From: Faecalibacterium prausnitzii
Lineage (GTDB): Bacteria > Bacillota > Clostridia > Oscillospirales > Ruminococcaceae
Length of the DNA stretch: 64,000 nt
Assembly (NCBI RefSeq): GCF_003287405.1
Contig: NZ_PRLD01000001.1
Location: 124,001-188,000 of the forward strand
Direction of reading: 5' to 3'
Shown here: positions 42,363 through 51,365 of the stretch, piece by piece
How positions within the stretch are numbered: the first letter of the stretch is position 1
Layout: every line of letters starts with the position of its first letter
Notes under the pieces: model-generated
Database searches by the model: none
Told to the model about the DNA's origin: nothing
The model's input: only the letters and a program-made list of their open reading frames with translations
Program-made: the position numbers and the translations under genes

Positions 42363-43760
42363 TTACTCTGCCATATCGTTCTTGGGCAGCAGAACGTTCA
42401 GCAGAATCGCCACAAAGGCAGCCGGAACGATACCGGACTCGCCGCAGATCAGCTGGAGAGCCTGCGGTGCCTGTGCCAGAATGCCGCTGTTGGCACCCAT
42501 GCCGTAGCCCACGCCCAGTGCCACGGACACGATGGTCAGGTGGCGCGGGGTCATCTTTTCCTTGGTGATCAGCTGGATGCCGCTGACCACGATGGAAGAG
42601 AACATCATAACGGCAGCACCGCCCAGAACGGCCTGCGGCATGATGGAAATCAGCGCGCCCAGCTTGGGGATCAGGCCGCAGAGGATCAGGAACACAGCGC
42701 CGGAAGCCAGTGCCATGCGGTTGACCACCTTAGTCATGGCCACCAGACCCACGTTCTGGCTGAAAGAGGTGTTGGGCAGCACGCCGAACAGTGCGGCAAA
42801 GGTAGAGCCGAGACCATCACAGATGACGCCGCCGGACAGCTCCTTATCAGAGGGCTCACGGTTCATGCCGCCCTCCATCACGCCAGAGATATCGCCCACC
42901 GTCTCCACTGCGGTAACGATGAACATGATCAGCACCGGCAGGATCGCACGGGCATCAAATACCACCTTGACCGGCATCAGCTTGGGCACTGCGAACCAGG
43001 AAGCCTGTGCCACCTTACTCCAGTTGAGCACCCATGCCTTGGTGAACTCTACGCCATCAGCAGTCACGCCAGTGGTGGGCAGTACCAGCCCCATGATGAA
43101 AGCAACCACATAACCGGCCAGAATGCCGATAAGGATGGCGGAGGAGCTGAGGAAACCGGTGGTCCAGTGCTTGAAGAACAAGATGACCACCAGCACGAAC
43201 AGTGCCAGCAGCAGGTTCTCCACAGAGCCGAAGTCCTTGGCCTTGTTGCCACCGCCGAAGGAGTTGATACCTACCGAAATCAGCGAAAGACCGATGGAAA
43301 GCACCACCGTGCCGGTGACCACCGGCGGGAAGAACCTGCGCAGCGGCTTCAGGAAGAAGCCCAGCACGCTTTCAAAAATACCGCCGATGATAGATGCGCC
43401 CATAATCGCGCCATAGGCCAGCACACCGCCGCCCATCGTGCCAACAACGCTGTTGAACACGCCGATAAAACCGGAACTGGTACCCATAATAATAGGTACT
43501 GCGCCGCCCACGGGTCCGATGGTGAACAGCTGCACCAGCGTGACGATACCTGCCACGAACATGGCGCTCTGCAGCAGGGTGACCTGCAGGTCTGCAAACT
43601 CGCCGCCTGCAATGCCGCAGGCGCTGGTGATGATCAGCAGCGGGGTCAGGTTGCCCACGAACATGGCGCAGACGTGCTGCAAGCCCAGCGGAATGGCCTG
43701 CCGCAGGGACATTTTGGCTTCAAACTGATAAGCCGCTTCTTCAAGCTTGACTTCCTTCAA
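42363..43760 (-). CDS. NCS2 family purine (xanthine/uracil) permease
   Basis: This integral membrane protein of about 465 residues has 12-14 hydrophobic helices and NCS2 landmarks: GLQHVCAMFVGNLTPLL, ETVGDISGV, and GVLPNTSFSQNVGL. These resemble xanthine/urate permeases more than uracil ones. The start is uncertain: no ATG sits behind a good site. A TTG at 43760, 10 nt after GAGGAG, is the best choice; an in-frame TTG six codons earlier is also possible. A location beside a molybdenum hydroxylase suggests it supplies a purine substrate. Confidence 0.9.
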   Translation of the reverse strand: MKEVKLEEAAYQFEAKMSLRQAIPLGLQHVCAMFVGNLTPLLIITSACGIAGGEFADLQVTLLQSAMFVAGIVTLVQLFTIGPVGGAVPIIMGTSSGFIGVFNSVVGTMGGGVLAYGAIMGASIIGGIFESVLGFFLKPLRRFFPPVVTGTVVLSIGLSLISVGINSFGGGNKAKDFGSVENLLLALFVLVVILFFKHWTTGFLSSSAILIGILAGYVVAFIMGLVLPTTGVTADGVEFTKAWVLNWSKVAQASWFAVPKLMPVKVVFDARAILPVLIMFIVTAVETVGDISGVMEGGMNREPSDKELSGGVICDGLGSTFAALFGVLPNTSFSQNVGLVAMTKVVNRMALASGAVFLILCGLIPKLGALISIMPQAVLGGAAVMMFSSIVVSGIQLITKEKMTPRHLTIVSVALGVGYGMGANSGILAQAPQALQLICGESGIVPAAFVAILLNVLLPKNDMAE

Positions 43761-43826
43761 AAATTCCACTCTCCTCAAGGTTTTAAAGGTTTATGCGGTT
43801 CGGATGCTTTGCAAAAAAGCGAAAAT

Positions 43827-43855
43827 ATTATAGCAAAATGCAGATAAGATGTAAA
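43827..43855 (-). promoter_or_regulatory. Promoter of the purine permease
   Basis: On the minus strand TTTACA (43850-43855), 17-nt spacer, TATAAT (43827-43832). The leader to the start codon is about 60 nt, too short for a purine riboswitch. Confidence 0.75.
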
Positions 43856-43922
43856 ATAAGTATGACTTTTTACATGAAGAAATGCTGCATCCTATAAGCG
43901 AACTTTTCTCCGGCAGATAAGC

Positions 43923-43994
43923 AAAAAAGCAGGGTTTCTGCATGATTTATCCAGCCTGATGTTGCTGGCAGCATACAGAATCCCCTGCTTTTTT
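43923..43994 (-). terminator. Bidirectional-looking terminator after the SDR gene
   Basis: AAAAAAGCAGGG (43923-43934) pairs with CCCTGCTTTTTT (43983-43994), with a second short pairing inside. On the minus strand it follows the SDR gene end (44046) by about 50 nt and has a U run from the A tract. Confidence 0.8.
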
Positions 43995-44045
43995 CGTGCT
44001 TTTCTCTGTTTTTTGTGCGATACGGAAAAATTTGATTCTCTGAGG

Positions 44046-44882
44046 TCAGCGTAATCCATAATCCCGCAGACAGCGCGTAAGACCGGTCTGTGTGGTATCA
44101 AATACGATGCCCTGCGCCCGCAGCTTGCTGCAATCCATTGCAAGGTTCCGTGCCCAGTCGGCTTCCTGAATATCGACCGTGATCCCCAGTGTCTTAGCAA
44201 ACTGCCGGGCGGTCAACACCATATTTTCAGCGTTCTCACTGCCGAAGTTATAGACCCCGCCGGGCAGGGTCAGGGCAGGCTCCAGCAGCGCCACCGCCTG
44301 ACGGACATAGGTGATGCCCCGGAAATCCTGGACAGAAAAGCGGAGAGATTCTCCCCGCTGTGCCGCACGCAAAAGGTTCAGCAGCAGGTTGCCCCGGATG
44401 GGCAGCCAGTAGCCCGGCAGGTCGTACATCCATGTGGCGCGCAGCAACACGGCGCTCGGGCAGAGCGCCTGCACCTGCTGCTCCATTTCCAGCTTGCCCT
44501 GCCCATACACATTGGCAGGCTGCAGCGGAATGGTTTCCGGCAGTGGACCGGACTGCTCTACACCGGCATAGACCTGATCCGAGCTGAAAGCCACCAGCTT
44601 TGCGTCTGTTTCCGCTGCGGCACGGGCAAGCCAGACCGGCAGCTCCACATTGGCGCGGTAAGCCTGCTCCGGGTGGTCGGCGCAGTAACCGGTATCCGAA
44701 ATAGCTGCGGTATGCAGAATGACATCCGGGCGCTGCTGAAAAATAGCCTGCCGCACGGCATCCTCCCCTGCTGCTGCCAAAAAGCCTTTGGGAACGGCGC
44801 ACAGCTCGTAACGCCCCGCCCATTGCTGCATCACGCGGGATCCTACAAAGCCGCCGGCACCGGTTACAAGGATCTTTTTCAT
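44046..44882 (-). CDS. RmlD-like SDR / NAD-dependent epimerase-reductase
   Basis: This 278-residue extended short-chain dehydrogenase has the Rossmann motif LVTGAGGFVGSRV at the N-terminus, VILHTAAISDTGYCADHP, FSSDQVYAG, and the catalytic YxxxK in VYGQGKLEME. It resembles the dTDP-4-dehydrorhamnose reductase subgroup, but no rhamnose or polysaccharide genes lie nearby, so the substrate is unknown. It starts behind AGGAGAAC and has its own terminator. Confidence 0.85.
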   Translation of the reverse strand: MKKILVTGAGGFVGSRVMQQWAGRYELCAVPKGFLAAAGEDAVRQAIFQQRPDVILHTAAISDTGYCADHPEQAYRANVELPVWLARAAAETDAKLVAFSSDQVYAGVEQSGPLPETIPLQPANVYGQGKLEMEQQVQALCPSAVLLRATWMYDLPGYWLPIRGNLLLNLLRAAQRGESLRFSVQDFRGITYVRQAVALLEPALTLPGGVYNFGSENAENMVLTARQFAKTLGITVDIQEADWARNLAMDCSKLRAQGIVFDTTQTGLTRCLRDYGLR

Positions 44883-44904
44883 TTTGTTCTCCTGTTATAA
44901 GATT

Positions 44905-45210
44905 TCAGATGAAAAATTCCAGCACGAACACCACGGCACAGCAGCCCGCAGCCACCTGAAACAGACTTGCGCCAAACCATGCGGCGGCAATGCCGACTAC
45001 CAATGCAACAGCACCTGCTGCCGGGCTCTGCGTTGCCTGAATGATGGCCGGGAAGGTCATCACAGCCAGCGTCACATAGGGCACATAGTACAAAAACGAC
45101 TGGATAAAGCGATTTTTGATAGGCTTGCGGATCAGCGTCAGCGGCAGAATGCGGATGGCATAAGATACCAGCGCCATGACCGCAATATAGATATAATTGT
45201 TATGCGTCAT
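44905..45210 (-). CDS. azlD: AzlD family branched-chain amino acid exporter subunit
   Basis: This 101-residue membrane protein has three to four helices and the AzlD-type pattern YAIRILPLTLIRKPI, then FLYYVPYVTLAVMTFPAI. AzlD is the small partner of AzlC in export of branched-chain amino acids and analogues. It overlaps the azlC end by 11 nt, as usual for this pair. Confidence 0.9.
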   Translation of the reverse strand: MTHNNYIYIAVMALVSYAIRILPLTLIRKPIKNRFIQSFLYYVPYVTLAVMTFPAIIQATQSPAAGAVALVVGIAAAWFGASLFQVAAGCCAVVFVLEFFI

Positions 45211-45976
45211 CTTCGTTTTCCTCCTGCCTGACCGGGAACAGCACCGCTGCTGCGCCGGAGATTGCCACCGTTAAAAGAATGGTGCGGGTACCCTCGGAGA
45301 GCGCCGAGATGCCCGGCAGATAGCTGCACAGAAAGCTCAGCGCAAAGCTGATGATAACCAGTACGGCAACGACCCGGTCTTTGCGAGCCGGCGGGATAAT
45401 GATGGCTAAAAACATTCCGTACAGCGCCACACTCAGGGCACTGACCACCCGCAGCGGCAGCAGGTTGCCCGCTATAATGCCCAGCGCCGTACCGGAAGCC
45501 CAAGCCGGTGCCGCCAGCAGGATGGCTCCATAGGTATAGTACGGGTTCAGGCTGCCCGGGCGGGCGATGGTAATGCCAAACAACTCGTCCGTGACATCGT
45601 AGCCGATGAGCAGCCGATGCCAGAAGGGCGTTTCCGGTGCAAAGCGCTGTGCCAGTGCACAGCTCATCAACAGATACCGCGCATTGGCGATCAGGGTGAT
45701 GACTGCCACCTCAAAATAGGTGGCGTTTGCCATGATCAGCGCAAATGCGGCATATTCTCCTGCAGAGGCGTTGTTCAGCAGGCTGACAAGAAACCCCTGA
45801 AACGGCGTAAAGCCCGCCTTGCGCGCCGCAATACCCAGCGAAAACGATACCGCAAAGTAGCCCAGCGCAATGGGCACGCCATCCCGCATTCCATCGCAGA
45901 ACACCTTGCGGCTGAACTGATCTGCCCTTCCCGTTTGGACGAGCTGCGGCTCCAAAAGCCTCTGCTTCGATTCCAT
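45200..45976 (-). CDS. azlC: AzlC family branched-chain amino acid exporter
   Basis: This 258-residue membrane protein has the AzlC landmarks GVPIALGYFAVSFSLGI, NASAGEYAAF, NARYLLMSCALA and GYDVTDELFGI, with about seven helices. It exports branched-chain amino acids together with AzlD. The ATG at 45976 follows AAAGGGG; a longer frame of 10 codons lacks support. A minus-strand TATAAT lies at 46019-46024. Confidence 0.92.
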   Translation of the reverse strand: MESKQRLLEPQLVQTGRADQFSRKVFCDGMRDGVPIALGYFAVSFSLGIAARKAGFTPFQGFLVSLLNNASAGEYAAFALIMANATYFEVAVITLIANARYLLMSCALAQRFAPETPFWHRLLIGYDVTDELFGITIARPGSLNPYYTYGAILLAAPAWASGTALGIIAGNLLPLRVVSALSVALYGMFLAIIIPPARKDRVVAVLVIISFALSFLCSYLPGISALSEGTRTILLTVAISGAAAVLFPVRQEENEDDA

Positions 45977-46006
45977 AGTTGATACTTCCCCTTTCCTATT
46001 TTGCAA

Positions 46007-46306
46007 ACAACGGATCCTATTATACTCCCCTGCGGGCGGAGAAGGAAGGGGTTTAGGGCTTTTTTGTGTAAAATACTGCGTTTATCGCAATTTTCAAAAA
46101 AGTGCCTATCAAAACGGCATATTTGCGATATGCAGTTTGCGGATGTTGCTTGGGCATTAAAAATGCAAACTGCTATAAAAGGGCTAGCGTTTGCTCTGAT
46201 ACAGGAGATACTTTGAACGTTACAGTCTATTTGACCGTACCAGAAGAAAAAACACCCCGGGAGGTTTCGTTTTAACGGAACCCTCCGGGGTAATGGTGCT
46301 ATTGGG
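46007..46306. other. Gene-free region upstream of azlC
   Basis: About 300 bp with no gene. It contains a minus-strand TATAAT (46019-46024), a 9-bp inverted repeat GCAGTTTGC (46132-46140) / GCAAACTGC (46163-46171), and a terminator hairpin (46244-46291). The left att repeat begins at 46307. Confidence 0.5.
46244..46291 (-). terminator. Minus-strand terminator next to the element's left att site
   Basis: The 46254-46271 arm (ACCCCGGGAGG...) pairs imperfectly with 46274-46291 (...CCTCCGGGGT). On the minus strand a GTTTTTTCTTC run follows. With no gene now in front of it, it probably belonged to a gene whose 3' end lies across the inserted element. Confidence 0.65.
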
Positions 46307-46321
46307 GATTACTCGAGCTCG
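46307..46321 (+). repeat. Left att repeat (attL core) of the integrative element
   Basis: GATTACTCGAGCTCG occurs here and again, identical, at 62915-62929. The two copies enclose a set of integrase, excisionase, mobilization and restriction genes, as expected for site-specific integration. Confidence 0.85.
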
Positions 46322-46506
46322 GTAAGTTCGGATTCTTGCTAAACAAATTTGCTTAGTAAGGCTATTCTTGAATGTTCACTTTTTCATGAGATTGCTGTGC
46401 TAGATGTGGCTTGCTGATTTTTTAGTATCAGGATAGTATCACGCAACCAGTGGAATCTCTGTGAGTATTATAGCCGATGATTCATTCAAAATCAAGGATG
46501 ATTCCA
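46322..46506. other. Left end of the element, no gene
   Basis: This holds the arm-type repeats (46423-46442) and an imperfect inverted repeat near the junction (TTGCTAAACAAA / TTTGCTTAGTAA, about 46336-46359). No gene is seen. Confidence 0.5.
46423..46442 (+). repeat. Left arm-type integrase repeat
   Basis: TAGTATCA-ggat-AGTATCAC; the same pattern in the same orientation lies at 62840-62859 near the right end. Paired direct repeats inside both ends are typical binding sites of the integrase N-terminal domain. Confidence 0.7.
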
Positions 46507-47505
46507 TTATTCATCCTGAAGGCTTAAAATATCGCCCAAGCAAATATAGGTTTGGATAATGCACCGTGTCGCATCTTGTCTTGTCACCTCATGATGAACG
46601 CCCTTACATTGCAAGTCCGTAAGATTATCCATCCAATCCAGTAGATAAATCACATTGCTTCCAACCATACTTTTAGATGGACTCTTATCTTCTAACCTTT
46701 CAATCACCGCTGAAAGTTTGTTTTTATAGTGTTCTCCACTAACGTCAATTTCCTTTCCAGACTTCGTTGTATATTTTTTATCCTTATAGTCTGGGAAGTA
46801 TTTGTCAAAAAGTTCTTTTGCCGTGCCTTCAAAGAGTCTCCGACATGTTGTTAACGCCTGCGAATACAACTCTGGATTATCCGAATTAATTTTATCTTCT
46901 ATAGCTTGAAGCTTCAGAAGATTCTCCTTTGAAATTTTTGAGAATTCATTTTCTACTCTTGCACGATACTCAGAAAAAACTGTTGTTGCTACATTTCCAA
47001 AGGAAATCTCAATCTGTTTTTCGAGTGCGAAATCATAATACTTTGATTTCAGAATAGATAAACGCTTTTCTGACAATGCTATTTGTCTAACCAGTGCTCC
47101 CGTTGAATTTGATACAGTCATTGTCAATTTGTCCATTGCAATTGCTGCCCATTCTCCTGAAACAGAAGTTCCCTGAGTAGTAAAATTATTTACCGCGCTA
47201 CGCTGTGCCACAATCTTCTCTTCAAGCTCTGAGGCTATCTCTGAAAACACAAGCTCTTTTCCGTCCTCAACGTATCCCCTTCCTTTTTTCCACGCTATCC
47301 GCCATGCATCTTGCTGAATATGGCCATCTTGATTTCTAGGGTACCCACCATATTCATATTGAAGCCAGATTATCGCATCTGTATCATTCAACAATCTCGC
47401 AATTTTCAAACATAGCAACAGTGCTGATGTTACCGTTATGGCATTATCCTCTATACCATTCAAGACTTTCTCACATGCTTCTAATGCCTTTTCTGTTTTA
47501 GTCAC
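46507..47505 (-). CDS. AbiTii-like N-terminal domain protein of the restriction operon
   Basis: This 332-residue protein has an N-terminal region resembling the AbiTii domain of abortive-infection-type proteins (ALLLCLKIARLLNDTDAI, then IWLQYEYGGYP, about 28-56). A mixed middle follows, and then a C-terminal helical region (about 200-330) with RRLFEGTAKELFDKYFPD and TDLQCKGVHHEVTRQDA. It is clearly A+T-richer than the core genome. Its GTG start overlaps the hsdR stop (GTGA, 47502-47505), so it is made together with the restriction subunit. Activity is unknown; a defence accessory role is inference. Confidence 0.6.
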   Translation of the reverse strand: MTKTEKALEACEKVLNGIEDNAITVTSALLLCLKIARLLNDTDAIIWLQYEYGGYPRNQDGHIQQDAWRIAWKKGRGYVEDGKELVFSEIASELEEKIVAQRSAVNNFTTQGTSVSGEWAAIAMDKLTMTVSNSTGALVRQIALSEKRLSILKSKYYDFALEKQIEISFGNVATTVFSEYRARVENEFSKISKENLLKLQAIEDKINSDNPELYSQALTTCRRLFEGTAKELFDKYFPDYKDKKYTTKSGKEIDVSGEHYKNKLSAVIERLEDKSPSKSMVGSNVIYLLDWMDNLTDLQCKGVHHEVTRQDATRCIIQTYICLGDILSLQDE

Positions 47506-50500
47506 GTTTTTTCCTCCTCAAATGAGCTTCCACCAATCCCAAAGAACTTGTCAAAGAAGCTCTTCAACTTATCGATTACACCCTGCTTCTTCTGCGCACG
47601 GCCACCGCCGCCAAAGCGGGAAACAGGTGGCATCAGCTTGTCAATATCCGTGCCAACAGTCTTGATTTCGCCATCACGGAACGCATTGGCCAGATATTTG
47701 CGCGTTTCCGGCTCCTTCAGTTTTTCCTCTTGGATGATCTTTGCAAGCTCTTTCTCCCGCTGTTCTGACACAAAGGTGTTCCACTCTGCCACCACGTCAT
47801 CCACATCGTTGACCCCTGCAATAAAGGTTTCAATCAGCTGCTTTTTGCTGCGCAGTTCTGGGCTGGCATCAATTGCCTTGCGAATCGTGATGAGCACTTC
47901 TTTATCATCGCAATGGGTATCATGGTACTTTTTGACCAGCATCAGGATGTAGTCAATGTTAATTTCGACCTGCCGAATCAGTTCCACCTCGAACACCACA
48001 TCATCCGTGATGTCCTCTTTGGTTTCATCGTGCTTCTTATTGCGCCATTCATCTCGCAAGTCCTGATAGCGGCCTAAGTAGTCCTGTAAATCCCGCTCCG
48101 AGATCAGCTCGTTGCCCTTGAAATCATCAAAGGAGGACAGCAGGTTCCGCATCCGCAGCAGTGCGCCAAACAGCACGATAAAGTCTTTCTGGTTCTGCTC
48201 CCCGATGATTTGCGGCTCTGTCAGCGGGAACTTCTGCGTCAGGTCATCGATCATGTCCATATAGCCCTGATGGTATTTTCCCTGCTCATCCATATAACCG
48301 TGGTAGTAGTCCGCATATTTGCGCAGCAGAACGATGCCGCCCGCATTTTTATCTCCAAACAGCGAAATTGCCGCATCCACCCGCTTTTGCAGATTGCGGA
48401 AACAGACGATATTGCCAAAGGTCTTGATGCTGTTCAAGATACGGTTCGTCCGGCTGAACGCCTGAATCAGACCGTGCATCTTCAGGTTTTTGTCCACCCA
48501 AAGGGTGTTCAGCGTGGTGGCATCGAAGCCTGTCAGGAACATATTGACGACGATCAGCAGGTCAAGTTCCTTGTTCTTCATGCGGAGCGATACATCTTTG
48601 TAGTAATTCTGGAACCGTTCACCATCCGTCGAGTAGTTCGTATGGAACATCTCGTTGTAGTCCTGAATGGCGGCATCCAGAAAATCCCGGCTGCTCTGGT
48701 CAAGGTTGGAGGTATCTTCCGGGTTTTCCTCGTCCAGAATCCCGTCTGTTTCTGCTTCATTGGCTCCATAGCTGTAAATGGTAGCAATGCGCAGCCGCTT
48801 GGTTGGGTCTGCCGCCATCTGTTTTTTGAACTCCTGATAATACAGCTTTGCCATCGGCACAGAAGCCACGCAAAAAATCGAATTAAAACCGCTGACGCGC
48901 TGTTTTTGCTTGATTTCCTCCACCGTACCACGCTGGGCAGAGGCTACCTCTGCCACATTCGTCAGCAGATTAAACTCATACGATTTGTCTCCCCGATAGG
49001 TTTTCTGGTCGAAGTGGTCGAGGATGTACTTTGTCACCAGAGAAATACGCTTGGGTGCCATGAACGCCTTTTCCCGGTCAATGTCCCAAACCTGCTTGTC
49101 ATCCATATCTGGCTCTGCATCCATCGTCTTGATGTAATCCACACGGAATGGCAGCACATTCTTGTCGTTGATAGCATCCACGATGGTGTAGGTATGCAGT
49201 GGTAGAACCTTTTCGCCTTTTTCATTTGGTTCACCGCCAAACAACTGAGGCGTTGTCCTCATACCGGGTTTTCCGCTCGTACCTGCATTTGCTGCGTAAA
49301 TCGGTGTTCCGGTAAAACCGAACAGGTAGTACTTTTTGAAGTTGTGAACGATAGCACCGTGCATATCACCGAACTGGCTGCGGTGGCACTCGTCAAAGAT
49401 GATCACAACATGCTTCTGGTAGACCTCATGCCCCGGATTTTTCTTGATGAAGGTCGCCAGCTTCTGGATGGTGGTAATGATGATATGTGCTTCCGGGTTT
49501 TCCAACTGGCGTTTCAGAATCGTGGTGCTGGTGTTGGAGTTTGCCGCGCCCTTCTCGAAGCGGTCATACTCTTTCATAGTCTGGTAGTCCAAATCCTTGC
49601 GGTCTACCACAAACAGCACCTTGTCGATGCAGGGCAGCTGCGATGCCAGCCGTGCCGTTTTGAAGGAGGTCAGCGTCTTGCCGGAGCCAGTGGTGTGCCA
49701 GATGTAGCCGCCGCCCTCGATGCTGCCATACTTTTTGTAGTTGTTGGCGATCTCGATGCGGTTCAATATCCTCTCGGTTGCCGTGATCTGATATGGGCGC
49801 ATCACCATCAGCATCTTTTCTGAGGTAAAGATGCAGTACCGGGTCAGCACGCTCAGAATCGTGTGCTTTGCAAAGAATGTCCGGGTAAAGTCGATCAGAT
49901 CCGTCAGCACGCGGTTGTTCGCATCGGCCCAGTAGGAGGTAAATTCAAAGCTATTGCTGGTCTTTTCCTTTTTCGTCTTGCCGTGTTTGGCATCCTTGAT
50001 GGCATTGTAGCGGGTGCTGTTGGAGTAGTACTTGGTATTTGTGCCGTTGGAGATTACAAAAATCTGCACATACTCATATAAGCCGCAGCCCGCCCAGAAC
50101 GAATCCCGCTGATAGCGGTTGATTTGGTTGAACGCCTCCCGGATGGCCACCCCGCGCCGCTTCAGTTCCACATGAACCAGCGGAAAGCCGTTGACCAGAA
50201 TCGTCACATCGTAGCGATTATCATGCCGCGCACCGTCCGCCTGCTTCACCTCGTACTGGTTGATGACCTGCAGGCGGTTGTTGTGGATGTTCTTCTTGTC
50301 GATCAGCGTGATATTTTTGGAACTGCCATCATCCCGGTGCAATACCTGCACATTATCTTCCTGAATCTTCCGGGTCTTTTCGGGAATGTGCTCGTTGGGG
50401 TTGGCAATTACATCACTGAAAAACTGCTGCCACTCCGTATCGGAAAACTGGTAGTGGTTCAGTTCTTCCAGTTGGCTGCGGAGGTTAGCAATCAGTTCAT

Positions 50501-50669
50501 CCTCGGTATGCAGCGGCAGATAGGTGTAGCCCTGCTCGCACAACAGCCGGATAAATTCTTTCTCCAGTTCTGCCTCACTCTGGTAGCTGTCAGAGCGCAC
50601 CTTGGAGGGTTCATAGGCAGCAACAACGGTATCTTCATTGGTAGCCGCAACGATATTGAAAAAGGACAT
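47502..50669 (-). CDS. hsdR: Type I restriction enzyme, R (endonuclease/translocase) subunit
   Basis: HsdR translocates DNA with ATP and cuts unmethylated DNA at a distance. The 1055-residue product has the PD-(D/E)XK nuclease (RYDVTILVNG, HVELKRRG, about 155-180). The SF2 helicase motifs are WHTTGSGKTLTSF (Walker A), IIFDECHRSQFGD (DEAD-like), and FTGTPI, then VNMFLTGFDATTLNTLWVDK. The C-terminal helical part is long. The ATG at 50669 is preferred; a GTG two codons earlier is also near the site. It lies 15 nt after the GIY-YIG gene, and its stop overlaps the AbiTii-like gene. Confidence 0.95.
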   Translation of the reverse strand: MSFFNIVAATNEDTVVAAYEPSKVRSDSYQSEAELEKEFIRLLCEQGYTYLPLHTEDELIANLRSQLEELNHYQFSDTEWQQFFSDVIANPNEHIPEKTRKIQEDNVQVLHRDDGSSKNITLIDKKNIHNNRLQVINQYEVKQADGARHDNRYDVTILVNGFPLVHVELKRRGVAIREAFNQINRYQRDSFWAGCGLYEYVQIFVISNGTNTKYYSNSTRYNAIKDAKHGKTKKEKTSNSFEFTSYWADANNRVLTDLIDFTRTFFAKHTILSVLTRYCIFTSEKMLMVMRPYQITATERILNRIEIANNYKKYGSIEGGGYIWHTTGSGKTLTSFKTARLASQLPCIDKVLFVVDRKDLDYQTMKEYDRFEKGAANSNTSTTILKRQLENPEAHIIITTIQKLATFIKKNPGHEVYQKHVVIIFDECHRSQFGDMHGAIVHNFKKYYLFGFTGTPIYAANAGTSGKPGMRTTPQLFGGEPNEKGEKVLPLHTYTIVDAINDKNVLPFRVDYIKTMDAEPDMDDKQVWDIDREKAFMAPKRISLVTKYILDHFDQKTYRGDKSYEFNLLTNVAEVASAQRGTVEEIKQKQRVSGFNSIFCVASVPMAKLYYQEFKKQMAADPTKRLRIATIYSYGANEAETDGILDEENPEDTSNLDQSSRDFLDAAIQDYNEMFHTNYSTDGERFQNYYKDVSLRMKNKELDLLIVVNMFLTGFDATTLNTLWVDKNLKMHGLIQAFSRTNRILNSIKTFGNIVCFRNLQKRVDAAISLFGDKNAGGIVLLRKYADYYHGYMDEQGKYHQGYMDMIDDLTQKFPLTEPQIIGEQNQKDFIVLFGALLRMRNLLSSFDDFKGNELISERDLQDYLGRYQDLRDEWRNKKHDETKEDITDDVVFEVELIRQVEINIDYILMLVKKYHDTHCDDKEVLITIRKAIDASPELRSKKQLIETFIAGVNDVDDVVAEWNTFVSEQREKELAKIIQEEKLKEPETRKYLANAFRDGEIKTVGTDIDKLMPPVSRFGGGGRAQKKQGVIDKLKSFFDKFFGIGGSSFEEEKT

Positions 50670-50684
50670 TTTCACACCCGCCTT

Positions 50685-51365
50685 TTACTCATACAAACCT
50701 GCTTCTTCTCGTTCCACTCGAATATCTCGCAGTTTTCTTCCCTGATAAAGCCAATGCACCGGCCCTTGTAGCGGATAGGTCGTCTGCATGATTTTTTGAG
50801 CTAACGCAGAAAGCGAATAGGTTTTACCCTGATACTCAATTTGCCTATCATCTTTTACAACGGCTACAACCTCAGGATGATTTTGCAGCACAACCTCTGC
50901 CCCCATCGGAATACCACATTTAATAAATGAGAACGGGGCTTTGCGTTCTTTTGCTTCTTCCTGAATTTCAGCCGCAACTTCTTCGTCTGCAATCTCATGG
51001 CCTTCCGGGGTAAGGCGCTGCAGTTTGTCCATTGTGCCGCTTAATTTTGCAATGCTCTCCAAAAGCGCATAAGCATCCTCTTTTGTCATTGCATAAAACT
51101 CTTTTGTTCTTGTCTTGCCATCGAACGTATCAATAGCGCGCAAATCAGGATTCAAACGGTCGATCAGGCTATGCAGTTCTTTATCTTGTAGCGGAGCCGA
51201 AACATCGTAAGTAGCATATACCCGAAACGCAAATGGGATGCACTCGCTTCGATTTAACTGTTTCAGTCGATTTTCGATATTGGTCGCATAGCCAATTTTT
51301 ACATAATCCGGGAAAGAGGGATTTGTCAGGATATAAATTACACCAGCCTTTTTTGCTGCACTCAC
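50685..51365 (-). CDS. GIY-YIG (T5orf172-type) protein with a C-terminal DUF4357-like domain
   Basis: The 226-residue product has an N-terminal GIY-YIG-like domain (VIYILTNPSFPDYVKIGYAT, about 9-28, then NRLKQLN). The C-terminal domain (about 145-220) has FSFIKCGIPMGAEVVL, YQGKTYSLSALAQKIM and a final WLYQGRKLRDIRVE. This pattern fits DUF4357 and the related modified-DNA reader domain RAMA. It is embedded between hsdS and hsdR with a GTGA overlap to the second hsdS. It may be a nuclease that senses modified DNA, but this is inference. Confidence 0.75.
   Translation of the reverse strand: MSAAKKAGVIYILTNPSFPDYVKIGYATNIENRLKQLNRSECIPFAFRVYATYDVSAPLQDKELHSLIDRLNPDLRAIDTFDGKTRTKEFYAMTKEDAYALLESIAKLSGTMDKLQRLTPEGHEIADEEVAAEIQEEAKERKAPFSFIKCGIPMGAEVVLQNHPEVVAVVKDDRQIEYQGKTYSLSALAQKIMQTTYPLQGPVHWLYQGRKLRDIRVEREEAGLYE

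Noticed and set aside
43761-43826. Purine riboswitch in the permease leader
   Set aside because: The leader between the promoter and the start is only about 60 nt and lacks the conserved purine-aptamer core.
46307-46321. tRNA gene as the att target
   Set aside because: No cloverleaf, T-loop or CCA end can be built around either att copy; a gene 3' end before the minus-strand terminator fits better.
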